A stretch of DNA of 64,000 nucleotides from JBFJKD01 sp038106145 (GCA_038106145.1 JAYODD010000007.1:62001-126000), one strand, 5' to 3'. Positions 1 through 9,337 are shown, counted from the stretch's first letter. The notes: generated from the sequence alone by a model not told the origin. Numbers and translations: made by a program.

Positions 1-1073
1 TGGTGCATGGCAATTCCACCGCTGGCGGCGCCTACGTGCCGGGTATGTCAGATTACAATATTTTTGTACGCAACCAGGCACGGGCGTTTTTGGCCGGTCC
101 GCCGTTACTCAAGGCGGCGACCGGAGAAATCGCCGGGGAAGAGGAATTGGGTGGCGCCGATATGCACGCCCGTATCTCCGGGCTGGCGGAATTTGTTGCT
201 GAAGACGATGCCCACGGCATCGAAATTTGCCGCCAGATCGTGCGCCAGTTGCGCTGGAATGATCGCCTGCCGCCCAGAACGGTTAATGATTACCAGGAGC
301 CCCTGTACCCCATCGACGAGCTGTGCGGGCTGGTGCCGGTGGATTACCGACAGCCCTGCGACTGCCGGGAAATTATCGCGCGGATCGTGGACGGCTCGGA
401 GTTTATGGAATTCAAGCCGGATTATGACCCCTACACTATCTGCGGCTTTGCCGAAATGGGTGGCCAACCGTGCGGCATTATCGGCAACAACGGTCCCATT
501 ACCAACGAAGGTGCGAATAAGGCTACCCAGTTTATTCAACTGTGTTGCCAGGCGAATCGACCCATTGTGTTTTTGCAGAATACCACGGGCTTTATCGTCG
601 GCGTCGATTCCGAGCAAAAGGGTATGATCGTCAATGGCGCTAAAATGATTCAGGCGGTTGCCAACGCCACGGTGCCGAAGATCACCATTCTGGTCGGGGC
701 ATCTTTTGGAGCGGGCAACTATGCCATGTGTGGTCGCTCCTTCGACCCGCGGTTTTTGTTTGCCTGGCCCAACAGTCGCCTGGCGGTGATGGGCGGCGAA
801 CAGGCGGCCACCGTCATGTCGATCGTTTACGAGAGCAAACAGAAAAGTCGCGGCCAGCCGGTGGACGCGGCGTTTCTCGAACAGCAGCACAAGGAAATTG
901 TCGAGTATTACGACCAGTATTCGCGGGCGTTGTATTGCACGTCCCAGGTGTGGGATGAGGGGATTATCGATCCGCGCAAAACCCGCCAGCTATTGATTGA
1001 ACTACTGGATATCTGCGTGCGCGGCGAGCGCACGCGCCTGAGCCCGAACACCTTTGGTGTAGCGCGCATGTAA
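1..1073 (+). CDS. atuC: Acyl-CoA carboxylase beta subunit, AtuC-like (5' truncated by window edge)
   Basis: Carboxyltransferase subunit of a biotin-dependent acyl-CoA carboxylase. The reading frame is open at the first base, and the first visible residues (HGNSTAGGAYVPGMSD) lie in the middle of the family fold, so the N-terminal third is outside the window. The crotonase-like C-terminal carboxyltransferase domain is complete, with GIIGNNGPITNEGANKATQF, NTTGFIVG and GASFGAGNYAMCGR-type oxyanion-hole loops. The C-terminus ends FGVARM, as in methylcrotonyl- and geranyl-CoA carboxylases. Next to it lie a hydratase, a biotin-carrying alpha subunit and a DUF1446 (AtuA) gene. AtuA together with a carboxylase is the signature of acyclic terpene (geranyl-CoA) catabolism, so geranyl-CoA or a similar branched enoyl-CoA is the inferred substrate. 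Methylcrotonyl-CoA carboxylase beta is the alternative. Confidence 0.8.
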   Translation, partial: VHGNSTAGGAYVPGMSDYNIFVRNQARAFLAGPPLLKAATGEIAGEEELGGADMHARISGLAEFVAEDDAHGIEICRQIVRQLRWNDRLPPRTVNDYQEPLYPIDELCGLVPVDYRQPCDCREIIARIVDGSEFMEFKPDYDPYTICGFAEMGGQPCGIIGNNGPITNEGANKATQFIQLCCQANRPIVFLQNTTGFIVGVDSEQKGMIVNGAKMIQAVANATVPKITILVGASFGAGNYAMCGRSFDPRFLFAWPNSRLAVMGGEQAATVMSIVYESKQKSRGQPVDAAFLEQQHKEIVEYYDQYSRALYCTSQVWDEGIIDPRKTRQLLIELLDICVRGERTRLSPNTFGVARM

Positions 1074-1101
1074 GCGCGTGGGCATGAAAAAAGAGAACCA
1101 C

Positions 1102-1926
1102 ATGAACACTGAATTGCCCGGCTGTGAAACCTTGCTGTTAAGCCAGCAACAAGGGTGCCTGACCATCGTGCTGAATCGCCCGGCGCTACGCAACGCGATG
1201 AATGACCGTATGAGTGAGGAATTACAGGCGGTCGCGGAGCATCTCGCCGGTAACCCGCATATCCGCACAGTGGTTTTGCGCGGTGCGGAACACAACTTTT
1301 GCGCGGGGGGGGACATTAAAGAGCGGCGCGCGCAGGTAGAGGAACAAACAGAGGAACAGGATCCGGTGTACGAGCGCAATGTGCGCGCCGGGCAGCTGTT
1401 TAAAAACATCGCCCGGTTACCGCAAACCACGATTGCCTTCGTGGAAGGCGCGGCCATGGGCGGCGGGTTTGGTTTTGCCTGTCTGATGGATATCACGCTG
1501 GTGGCCGCCAACGCCAAAATGGGTATGCCGGAAACCACGTTGGGGGTGGCGCCTGCCCAGATCGCGCCCTATGTGGTGCGCCGTATCGGTTTGAGCAAGG
1601 CGCGCCATATGGCCCTGACCGGTGGTCGCATTAGTGGTGAAGAGGCCTATCGGTTGGGTGTGGCGCATTATTTATTTCATACGCCCGAGGAAGGGGAGCG
1701 GCAGCTGGCGCGGCTGCTGGAACAGATCGCGGCCTGCGGGCCGCGCGCCTGTGCGGTCACCAAGGAGATTATGAACGCGGCGGCGGGAGAGCTGGACGAC
1801 AGCCTGATTGAATTTGCCGCGGCGCGTTTCTCGGAACTCAATCGCGGTGGCGAAGGGCGGGAAGGGCAAGCTGCCTTTGTGGAAAAACGCAAGGCGCGTT
1901 GGCCCTCTTTGCCGGGAGAGGAATAG
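1102..1926 (+). CDS. atuE: Enoyl-CoA hydratase/isomerase family protein, AtuE-like
   Basis: Crotonase-fold protein of 274 residues. The N-terminal half has the family motif NFCAGGDIKE and the second oxyanion-hole segment VEGAAMGGGFGFACLMDI. In the Atu pathway this position is held by isohexenylglutaconyl-CoA hydratase, which hydrates the product of geranyl-CoA carboxylase. Here it lies between the two carboxylase subunits, as atuE does with atuC and atuF in pseudomonads. The ATG at 1102 is preceded by AAGAGA. In-frame upstream starts at 1078 (GTG) and 1084 (ATG) would add a few residues. It ends 2 bp before the alpha-subunit GTG. Function rests on family membership and context. A methylglutaconyl-CoA hydratase is also possible. 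Confidence 0.8.
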   Translation: MNTELPGCETLLLSQQQGCLTIVLNRPALRNAMNDRMSEELQAVAEHLAGNPHIRTVVLRGAEHNFCAGGDIKERRAQVEEQTEEQDPVYERNVRAGQLFKNIARLPQTTIAFVEGAAMGGGFGFACLMDITLVAANAKMGMPETTLGVAPAQIAPYVVRRIGLSKARHMALTGGRISGEEAYRLGVAHYLFHTPEEGERQLARLLEQIAACGPRACAVTKEIMNAAAGELDDSLIEFAAARFSELNRGGEGREGQAAFVEKRKARWPSLPGEE

Positions 1927-1928
1927 CC

Positions 1929-3926
1929 GTGACCTTTAACCGGATACTGATCGCCAACCGCGGTGAAATTGCGGTGAGAATCGCGCGCAGTGCGCGAGCG
2001 CTGGGTTATCGCACGGTGGCGGTGTACAGCGCTGCGGATCGCGATGCGCCGCACGTGAGCGCAGCGGACGATGCGCTCTGTATCGGTGCCGCACCGGTTG
2101 CCGATTCTTACCTGAATAGTGCCGCAATACTGGCCGCCGCGCGGCAAAGTGGTGCCGAAGCCATACACCCCGGCTATGGGTTTTTTTCCGAAAATGCCGA
2201 ATTTGCCCGCGCCTGTATCGATGCGGGGCTGGTATTTATCGGGCCGGATCCCGAGGCCATCGAGATCATGGGCAATAAAAGCCGGGCGCGGGCGCGGGTT
2301 ATTGCCGCCGGTGTGCCCTGCGCACCGGGGTACGAAGGCGGCAATCAGGATGCCGAGTTTCTGCGCGCCGAAGCGGATCGCATTGGCTACCCGGTAATGA
2401 TCAAGGCGGCGATGGGCGGTGGCGGTCGCGGTATGCGCCTGGTGGCGGCGGCCAGCGAATTTAGCGACGCTCTGCTCGAGGCGACCGCGGAAGCGCGCCG
2501 TGCCTTTGGGAACGGCGCGGTGCTGCTGGAAAAAGCATTAATTGGCGTGCGCCACGTCGAAGTGCAGGTATTTGGCGATCAATATGGAACGATTTTGCAT
2601 CTCGGCGAGCGGGATTGTTCAGTCCAGCGCCGCCACCAGAAAGTGCTGGAGGAGGCGCCATCGCCAGCGGTGAATGTCGAGTTGCGCGAGCGCATGGGTG
2701 CGGCCGCCGTCGCCGCGGCGCGCGCGGTGAACTATGTGGGGGCGGGCACCGTGGAGTTTTTACTCGATGCCAGCGGCAATTTTTATTTTATGGAAATGAA
2801 CACGCGCTTGCAGGTGGAGCACCCGGTCACCGAGCTGGTCACCGGCCTCGATCTGGTGGCGTGGCAGTTGCGGGTAGCGGCTGGCGAGGCGTTGCCGTTG
2901 ACCCAGGAACAGATCGAACTGAATGGACATGCCATCGAGGTGCGTTTGTATGCGGAAGATCCGAGTGCGGATTATCTGCCGCAAACGGGGCGCATTGTCG
3001 CGTGGCGCCCAGCGCAAAATACCGGGATTCGCGTTGACAGCGGCATTGCTGAAGGTCAGGAGGTTACACCCCACTACGATCCGATGCTGGCCAAAGTCAT
3101 TGCCCACGGCGTCAATCGCGACCAGGCGCTGCGACGTTTGCGCACCGCACTTGAGGATACACATCTCCTGGGCGTGGTGACCAATCGGGAATTTTTGCAG
3201 AATATTTTGCGCGATGCCGATTTTACTGATGGTGGCGCGACTACCGCCTTTTTGCCGGAACGTCCGCAGCTGTGCGCCAGACGTGAAAATGACCCGGCTG
3301 CCATCGCGTTGGCGGCGGTGTTGTTGTCACAGCGGGAAAAATTCGTCGCTGCTTCGGAGTTAATGAGTGGTCTTAATTACGGCTGGCGTAGTACTGGCAC
3401 CTTATCCTGGCCGCTGCGTGTGCAGCGCGATGAGGGTCAACCCGAGACGCTGAGGCTCGAACAGGACGCTTCAAGGTATACGCTTACCCGGCGCGACGGG
3501 CAGGTTTGTCAACTGGAGTTGATTGCGGCGCCAATGGGCCTGGCGGGTGTTGTCCAGTTTCTGGAGCTCGGACAATTGCGCGGGGCCTGGTATGGTTTCC
3601 TCGACGATGGACGACTGGCGTTGGAGTTGGCTGGCGCCACCAGTTACTACCGTTCCGTCAGTTTTTCCGAGCGAAGGGAAGCGAGTGGCACGAACGGTCT
3701 TTTGCGAGCACCCATGAGCGGCAAAATTGTCGAGGTATCTGTAGCGCCGGGCGACAGGGTCGGCAAAGGCCAGGTGCTGGTGACGCTGGAGGCGATGAAA
3801 ATGTTCCATCAGCTGGTTGCCGACAGTGACGGCACCGTGGCAACGGTGCATGTGGTTGCGGAGCAACAAGTGGATATTGCGTCGGTATTGGTGGCCCTTG
3901 AAACGGAGGCGGCACCAGCAACCTGA
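1929..3926 (+). CDS. atuF: Acyl-CoA carboxylase alpha subunit (biotin carboxylase + biotin carrier), AtuF-like
   Basis: 665 residues. An N-terminal biotin carboxylase domain opens with RILIANRGEIAVRIARSARA and carries the ATP-grasp glycine loop KAAMGGGGRGM and the MNTRLQVEHPVTE active-site segment. A linker (BT) region follows, then a C-terminal biotinyl domain with EAMKM, in which Lys624 is the biotin attachment site. It carboxylates biotin with bicarbonate and ATP for the partner beta subunit encoded two genes upstream. The GTG start at 1929 follows an AGAGG ribosome site within the last codons of the hydratase gene, implying translational coupling. Domain order matches MccA/AtuF. The AtuF assignment is by context (AtuA downstream). 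Confidence 0.85.
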   Translation: MTFNRILIANRGEIAVRIARSARALGYRTVAVYSAADRDAPHVSAADDALCIGAAPVADSYLNSAAILAAARQSGAEAIHPGYGFFSENAEFARACIDAGLVFIGPDPEAIEIMGNKSRARARVIAAGVPCAPGYEGGNQDAEFLRAEADRIGYPVMIKAAMGGGGRGMRLVAAASEFSDALLEATAEARRAFGNGAVLLEKALIGVRHVEVQVFGDQYGTILHLGERDCSVQRRHQKVLEEAPSPAVNVELRERMGAAAVAAARAVNYVGAGTVEFLLDASGNFYFMEMNTRLQVEHPVTELVTGLDLVAWQLRVAAGEALPLTQEQIELNGHAIEVRLYAEDPSADYLPQTGRIVAWRPAQNTGIRVDSGIAEGQEVTPHYDPMLAKVIAHGVNRDQALRRLRTALEDTHLLGVVTNREFLQNILRDADFTDGGATTAFLPERPQLCARRENDPAAIALAAVLLSQREKFVAASELMSGLNYGWRSTGTLSWPLRVQRDEGQPETLRLEQDASRYTLTRRDGQVCQLELIAAPMGLAGVVQFLELGQLRGAWYGFLDDGRLALELAGATSYYRSVSFSERREASGTNGLLRAPMSGKIVEVSVAPGDRVGKGQVLVTLEAMKMFHQLVADSDGTVATVHVVAEQQVDIASVLVALETEAAPAT

Positions 3927-4011
3927 TCGACCGGGAAGTTGATGACGCAAAAGTTGCGCATAGAGTGAATAGTACGGTGCAACATTTCCGTACACGAACA
4001 TGGGAAGGTAT

Positions 4012-5811
4012 ATGGGCGATAAAATCGTAAAAATTGGTGGCGCGGCGGGCTACTGGGGCGACAGTGCGGAAGGCGCCGCGCAACTGGTTAAATGCGGTGG
4101 CGTCGATTACCTGGTATTCGATTATCTTGCCGAAGTCACCATGTCCATTCTCGCCAAGGCGAAAAGCCGCGCGGAGGACGGGGGGTATGCCACCGATTTC
4201 GTTACCGGGATACTTCGGCCACTGATCAAGGATATTGCTGCCCAGGGTATTCGCGTGGTGGCGAACGCGGGCGGTGTCAATCTGAAAGCCTGTCAGAAAG
4301 CGATTCAACGGGTAACGGAAGAGGCGGGTATCGAGCTTAAGATTGCGATTGTTGAAGGCGATAATTTGCTCGACCGCGAGCAACAGTTACGTGCCAGTGG
4401 TGTCACGGAAATGTTTACCGGCGAACCGTTTCCGGAAAAAATCGCCAGCATCAACGCCTACCTCGGCGCGTTTCCCATTGCGCAGGCGCTGGCTGCCGGC
4501 GCGGACATCGTGATTACCGGACGGGTTGTGGATAGTGCCGTGACGCTGGGACCGTTGATTCACGAGTTTGGCTGGTGCGCGGACGATTACGATCGCCTTG
4601 CGGCGGGCACTCTGGCGGGACATCTGATCGAGTGTGGCTGTCAGGTAACGGGGGGAAATTTTACCGACTGGCAACTGTCCTGCGATGGCTGGGACAATAT
4701 GGGGTACCCCATCGCCGAATGCGCGGCGGACGGCACCTTTACTATCACCAAACCCGAGGCTACCGGTGGTCTGGTGTCGGTACACACCGTGGGCGAGCAG
4801 ATGCTGTATGAAATCGGCGATCCGCAAGCCTATATCGTGCCCGACGTGGTGTGTGATTTCTCCCAGGTCACCCTGGTGGATCAGGGCGACGATCGCGTAT
4901 TGGTCAGCGGGGCGAAAGGTTATCCGCCCACGGCTACCTACAAAGTGTGTGCGACTTTTGCAGACGGCTACCGCGCCACCTTTACCCAGACTATTACCGG
5001 ATTTGACGCGGAAGCCAAGGCCCGCGCCATGGGACAGGCGATTTTGCGTCGTAGTAGTCGCCTGTTTAGCGAGCGCGGTTGGCCGGACTTTCGCAAAACC
5101 CGCATAGACCTGCTGGGCGCCAATGCGCTGTGGAACCCCGCGCAGTTTGAGCGCCAGACGCCGAGCAGTGAGGTGGTGTTGAAAATGTCGGTACACCACG
5201 ACCTGGCGCAGGCGGTGGATCTATTTACCCGCGAAGCGATGGGCTCCGCGTTAAGCTCCACCACGGGCCGTTGTGCCGCGGGGGCGCCGGGGCGGCCAAA
5301 AGTATCGCCGGTGGTCCGCCTCTATTCCTTTTTGCTGGACAAAAATATGGTGTCCGTTGACATCGACGTCAACGGGGTTCGAGAGAGTTGCGCGCTTCCA
5401 GTTGCCACGGGCAATGCTTTCATCCCCGACATGAAAATACCTGTCAGCGCAGTGCCGGCGGCAACCCCTGACCCCGGATACGCGAAAATGGTACCCTTGC
5501 TGAGCCTGGCAGTCGCACGCAGCGGTGACAAAGGAGACAATGCCAATATTGGCGTGATTGCCCGCAAGGCGGACTATCTGCCCTATCTGCGCGCGGCGTT
5601 GACGCCGGAACGAGTCGCGGACTGGTTTTCCCACGTGTTGCAGGGGGACGTTACGCGCTTTGACTTGCCCGGTATCGGCGCCATGAATTTTGTGCTCGAA
5701 AACGCGCTCGGTGAAGGCGGGGTGGCGTCGTTAAATATTGATGTGCAGGGTAAGACCTACGCACAGCAAATGCTGGCCATGTCGGTGGCGGTACCCGGGT
5801 ACTTGGTATAG
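4012..5811 (+). CDS. atuA: AtuA-like acyclic terpene utilisation protein (DUF1446)
   Basis: 599 residues. The N-terminus IVKIGGAAGYWGDS and the segments VANAGGVN, ITGRVVDSAVTLGPL and ATGGLVSVHTVGEQMLYEIG are typical of the DUF1446/AtuA family, followed by the C-terminal AtuA-like domain (RSGDKGDNANIGVIAR). AtuA is genetically required for growth on citronellol and geraniol in pseudomonads, but its biochemical step is unsettled. The chosen ATG (4012) aligns with the family N-terminus. GGAAGG at 4003-4008 lies only 3 bp upstream, and an alternative in-frame ATG is at 4000. An 85-bp gap separates it from atuF with no visible terminator, so it is probably in the same operon. The gene order C-E-F-A differs from the Pseudomonas order A-B-C-D-E-F. 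Confidence 0.82.
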   Translation: MGDKIVKIGGAAGYWGDSAEGAAQLVKCGGVDYLVFDYLAEVTMSILAKAKSRAEDGGYATDFVTGILRPLIKDIAAQGIRVVANAGGVNLKACQKAIQRVTEEAGIELKIAIVEGDNLLDREQQLRASGVTEMFTGEPFPEKIASINAYLGAFPIAQALAAGADIVITGRVVDSAVTLGPLIHEFGWCADDYDRLAAGTLAGHLIECGCQVTGGNFTDWQLSCDGWDNMGYPIAECAADGTFTITKPEATGGLVSVHTVGEQMLYEIGDPQAYIVPDVVCDFSQVTLVDQGDDRVLVSGAKGYPPTATYKVCATFADGYRATFTQTITGFDAEAKARAMGQAILRRSSRLFSERGWPDFRKTRIDLLGANALWNPAQFERQTPSSEVVLKMSVHHDLAQAVDLFTREAMGSALSSTTGRCAAGAPGRPKVSPVVRLYSFLLDKNMVSVDIDVNGVRESCALPVATGNAFIPDMKIPVSAVPAATPDPGYAKMVPLLSLAVARSGDKGDNANIGVIARKADYLPYLRAALTPERVADWFSHVLQGDVTRFDLPGIGAMNFVLENALGEGGVASLNIDVQGKTYAQQMLAMSVAVPGYLV

Positions 5812-5871
5812 CTAACGCGTGCGACGCGACTGCAATCCAGTAATGTTAATTTGTTATACGAGGAAAAAATA

Positions 5872-7518
5872 ATGATAGTTGATCCCATTTTACCGGTGGC
5901 CCGGGCAGAAAAAATGCGGCGTGAGGGTTGGTGGCGCGACAAAAATTTACTGGATTACTTCGCAGCGGCGCTGGCGAAAAATCCCGATGAAATTGCGATT
6001 GTCGATTATCGCGCCGAGAGTGGGGCAAAAAATGCCGTCACCTATCGCGAGCTGAATGAGCAGGCCAATCGGGTGGCCGCAGCGCTGGCGCACTATGGCA
6101 TCGAAAAGCAGGATGTGGTGTCGTTCCAATTGCCAAACTGGTGGGAATTCGTCGTTATTCATCTCGCCTGCCTGCGTATTGGCGCGGTGAGCAACCCGTT
6201 GATGCCGATTTTTCGCGAACGCGAATTATCGTTTATGGTGGACTACGCTGAATCGAAAGTGTTGATCATACCCAAACTGTTTCGTGGTTTTGACCACGAA
6301 CAGATGTTGGAAGGTATGCGTGACAAGCTGCCTCACCTGCAACATTTATTCGTGGTCGGTGGCGATGGCGAAAACAGCTTTGAAAATGCGCTGCTCAATC
6401 ATTGCCCTGCAGGCGATACGGCGACCCTTTTCAGGGAGCGCGAATTAAGTCCGGACGACGTAATCTTGCTGATGTATACCTCCGGAACCACCGGTATGCC
6501 AAAAGGCGTGATGCACAGTGCCAACACGTTTTTATTTAGCGTGCACCAGATGATAGAACGCTGTGCATTAAGCGAGGACGACAATATTTTTATGGGGTCG
6601 CCGCTCGCCCACTTAACCGGCTTTCTGGCGGGAATGTGGCTGCCGATCGTTCTCAAGACCAAGGCCATTCTGCTGGATACCTGGAATGTAGGACTCGGCT
6701 GGCGCCTGATCGCGGACGAAGGGGCGTCGTTTGCGATGGGCGCAACGCCATTTCTGGCCGATTTAACCAATTCAGAAAGCGCAGGCGAGTGTAATTCCGA
6801 GCGTTTTCGAATTTTTGTGTGCGGCGGCGCCCCCATTCCCCGAGTGCTCGCGGAAAAAGCGGTGGCGCAGCTCGACATCCATTTAATAGCGGTATGGGGT
6901 ATGACCGAATGCGGCGTGGTGACCACCACTCAGCTAAACGATCCGCGTGAAAAGATCGTGGGTACCGATGGCAAAGCGGTACCGGGCAGCGCGGTTAAGG
7001 TGGTCGACGAGCACAATCGGACTGTGCCGGTGGGTGTCGAGGGTCGCCTGGTGGAGTCCAGTCCCTCGACATTTATCGGGTATTTGAAAAATCCCGATGC
7101 CTATCAGCTGGACGCCGAAGGATTTTTTGATACGGGCGATTTGGCGACCATGGACGAGGACGGTTATATCCGTATTACCGGCCGCTCGAAGGATATTATT
7201 ATTCGTGGCGGTGAGAATATCCCGGTCGTGGAAGTTGAAAATTTACTGTATACCCATCCTGATATTGTGGATTGCGCGGTGGTCGCCATGCCCGATGAAC
7301 GCCTTGGCGAAATAGGCTGCTGTTTCGTGACTTTGGTGAAAAATGCAAATTTCACCTTTAGTGATATGCACCAGTTTCTTAGCAAAAATAAACTGGCGAA
7401 AAACTATTTTCCAGAACATCTCGAGGTGATTACCGCCATGCCGCGCACAGCAAGCGGTAAAATTCAGAAATTTGAATTACGACAAATCGCCAAAAATTTG
7501 CATAAACCTGCGCACTAA
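5872..7518 (+). CDS. Acyl-CoA synthetase (AMP-forming), terpenoid or alicyclic acid type
   Basis: ANL-superfamily adenylating enzyme of 548 residues. The P-loop-like core motif YTSGTTGMPKGVMHS is present, as are the A5-type motif WGMTECG, the hinge-proximal TGDLATMDEDGYIRITGRSKD and the C-terminal catalytic Lys region RTASGKIQKFELR. It activates a carboxylic acid to its CoA thioester through an acyl-adenylate. Its place between atuA and an acyl-CoA dehydrogenase makes it the likely entry step of this pathway (AtuH role). Overall sequence style also recalls cyclohexanecarboxylate-CoA ligases (AliA). Start ATG 5872 has AGGA 7 bp upstream. Substrate is inferred, not shown. Confidence 0.85.
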   Translation: MIVDPILPVARAEKMRREGWWRDKNLLDYFAAALAKNPDEIAIVDYRAESGAKNAVTYRELNEQANRVAAALAHYGIEKQDVVSFQLPNWWEFVVIHLACLRIGAVSNPLMPIFRERELSFMVDYAESKVLIIPKLFRGFDHEQMLEGMRDKLPHLQHLFVVGGDGENSFENALLNHCPAGDTATLFRERELSPDDVILLMYTSGTTGMPKGVMHSANTFLFSVHQMIERCALSEDDNIFMGSPLAHLTGFLAGMWLPIVLKTKAILLDTWNVGLGWRLIADEGASFAMGATPFLADLTNSESAGECNSERFRIFVCGGAPIPRVLAEKAVAQLDIHLIAVWGMTECGVVTTTQLNDPREKIVGTDGKAVPGSAVKVVDEHNRTVPVGVEGRLVESSPSTFIGYLKNPDAYQLDAEGFFDTGDLATMDEDGYIRITGRSKDIIIRGGENIPVVEVENLLYTHPDIVDCAVVAMPDERLGEIGCCFVTLVKNANFTFSDMHQFLSKNKLAKNYFPEHLEVITAMPRTASGKIQKFELRQIAKNLHKPAH

Positions 7519-7556
7519 ACGCATTTAAGTAGCAACCTGAAAGACGAGGATAATAT

Positions 7557-8717
7557 ATGACCAGTCCCTGGCTGTCGGAAGAAGAACTATTTATCAAAGA
7601 CACCGCAGAACGCTTTGCGCGTGAACGACTCAAGGACGGCTATATGGCCCGCGATAAGGAAAGTGTGATCGACCGCAATATACTGCGGGAAATGGGCGCC
7701 CTGGGTCTGGTGGCGCCGACCTTGAGTGAAGAATACGGCGGCATCGGCGCATCGAGCGTGGTCGCGGGTCTGGTGTGTGAAGCGATTGCCTATGCCGATT
7801 TAAGCCTGAGTTATCCATGCATGACGTCGCCACTTATCGGTGGTGTGATCCAGGATCACGGCAGCGAGGCTATGAAAGCGGAAATCCTGCCCAAAGTCGC
7901 TGCCGGGGACATATTGATTCAGTTAGGGTTGACCGAGCCCCGTGGCGGTTCGGACGCCGCTAATTTGACGGTGCGCGCGGAAAAGAAAGGCGATCGTTAT
8001 ATATTGAATGGCGAAAAGACTTCGATTACCTACAGCGATCAGGCGGAAATGATGTTGTTGTTCGCGCGCACCGACCATACTAAAGCTGGTGCCCGCGGTG
8101 TTTCCGCTTTTTTGGCGCCGCTGAATGTTCCCGGCGTAACCTGTACCAGTTTCGACGATGTGGGCACCAAACCCGTTGGTCGCGGGCAGGTGTTTTTTGA
8201 CGATGTGGAAATTCCTGAAACTTCTCTACTCGGCAAGGAAGGTGAGGGTTTCACCAAGGTCATGGTGGGTTTTGACCTGAGTCGGGTATTGATCGCGTTG
8301 CAGTGCATTGGCTCGGCGCAGGCGTCGGTTGACGAGACCTGGCAGTACATTCAGGAACGGGAAGCGTTTGGGCGCCCGCTGGCAAAATTTCAGGGCACCA
8401 CCTTTCCGCTTGCCGAACACGAAAGTATGCTCGCCGCAGTGCGCGCGCTGTGTTACGAAACCCTGGCCATGCGCGACCGCGGCATCGAGCATACCAAGGA
8501 GGCGGCGATGGTGAAATGGATGGGGCCCAAATGGTCCACCGATATTATACAAAACTGCCTGCTGCTCCACGGTCACTATGGCTACACCATGGATCTGCCC
8601 CACCAGCAACGGCTGCGGGACGTGATGGGGCTGCAAATAGGGGATGGCACCGCGCAGATTATGAAAACCATTATTGCCCGGGAAACTATCGGCAGTATCG
8701 GCGTGGCATACAAATAG
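7557..8717 (+). CDS. Acyl-CoA dehydrogenase with Asp at the catalytic-base position
   Basis: 386-residue acyl-CoA dehydrogenase: N-terminal helical domain, middle beta domain with LGLTEPRGGSDAANL (FAD/substrate signature), and C-terminal helical domain with LLLHGHYGYTMDLPHQQRLRD. It is expected to introduce an alpha,beta double bond into the acyl-CoA made by the preceding synthetase, passing electrons to ETF. In the segment that normally reads RDAKIYQIYEGT, this protein reads RDVMGLQIGDGT, so the canonical catalytic Glu is Asp363. It is the last gene of the operon, 38 bp after the synthetase. It fills the AtuD (citronellyl-CoA dehydrogenase) role by context, and AliB-type cyclohexanecarboxyl-CoA dehydrogenase is an alternative. 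Confidence 0.85.
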   Translation: MTSPWLSEEELFIKDTAERFARERLKDGYMARDKESVIDRNILREMGALGLVAPTLSEEYGGIGASSVVAGLVCEAIAYADLSLSYPCMTSPLIGGVIQDHGSEAMKAEILPKVAAGDILIQLGLTEPRGGSDAANLTVRAEKKGDRYILNGEKTSITYSDQAEMMLLFARTDHTKAGARGVSAFLAPLNVPGVTCTSFDDVGTKPVGRGQVFFDDVEIPETSLLGKEGEGFTKVMVGFDLSRVLIALQCIGSAQASVDETWQYIQEREAFGRPLAKFQGTTFPLAEHESMLAAVRALCYETLAMRDRGIEHTKEAAMVKWMGPKWSTDIIQNCLLLHGHYGYTMDLPHQQRLRDVMGLQIGDGTAQIMKTIIARETIGSIGVAYK

Positions 8718-8806
8718 CCACTGGTTAGGCAGCGGTTTCGGTGCGATAATTTTTGGCCGGTACAAATTAATGTCCATCTCTGGACAAGCAGCGAAAGGAG
8801 AGTTGT

Positions 8807-9289
8807 ATGACAATCAAAGCAGGTGATCAGATTCCGGAAGGTCGTTTTACCATAATGAAAGCAGATGGCCCTGGCTCCCTGACCAGCGCAGCGCTGTTCA
8901 GTGGCAAAAAGGTCGTATTGTTCTCCGTGCCCGGGGCGTTCACCCCCACCTGTTCCCGGGAGCATTTGCCGGGATTTATTGAACAGGAGAATGCTTTCAA
9001 GGCGAAAGGCGTCGATACCATTGCCTGCATGGCTGTCAACGATGTATTCGTGATGGACGCCTGGGGCAAACAGGCCGGGGCTGATGGCAAGGTGACAATG
9101 CTGGCGGATGGCAACGGCGAGTATAGCCAGGCGCTGGGTTTGGAACTGGACGCCAGCGGTTTTGGCATGGGTAAGCGCGGTCAGCGCTTTGCGCTGATCG
9201 TCGATGACGGCAAGGTGGTCGAGGCGCTGATTGAGGAGCCGGGTAAGTTCAAGGTTAGCGCTGCGGAATATGTGTTGAGCAGGTTATAA
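8807..9289 (+). CDS. Peroxiredoxin, Prx5 subfamily
   Basis: 160-residue thiol peroxidase. The peroxidatic site VPGAFTPTCSREHLPGF places the catalytic Cys at residue 49, with Thr46 in the PxxxTxxC motif. A second Cys (Cys74, IACMAV) is at the position common in bacterial Prx5 proteins. It reduces H2O2 and alkyl hydroperoxides in the cytoplasm, usually with glutaredoxin/glutathione or thioredoxin as donor. Length matches the family. A strong AAAGGAG site lies 7 bp before the ATG. It is separated from the catabolic operon by 89 bp and followed by a hairpin terminator, so it is probably monocistronic. No OxyR-type site was recognised upstream. Confidence 0.92.
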   Translation: MTIKAGDQIPEGRFTIMKADGPGSLTSAALFSGKKVVLFSVPGAFTPTCSREHLPGFIEQENAFKAKGVDTIACMAVNDVFVMDAWGKQAGADGKVTMLADGNGEYSQALGLELDASGFGMGKRGQRFALIVDDGKVVEALIEEPGKFKVSAAEYVLSRL

Positions 9290-9301
9290 CTGATCTGTGG
9301 G

Positions 9302-9337
9302 TTGCCAGGGTCCATTTTTGGCTCCTGGCAAAGTTTT
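9302..9337 (+). terminator. Probable intrinsic terminator of the peroxiredoxin gene
   Basis: TTGCCAGG (9302-9309) pairs with CCTGGCAA (9324-9331), and an inner CCA/TGG pairing closes the loop. AAGTTTTG follows, a short U-tract. It lies 12 bp after the peroxiredoxin stop codon, between that gene and the convergent mtgA. Confidence 0.5.
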
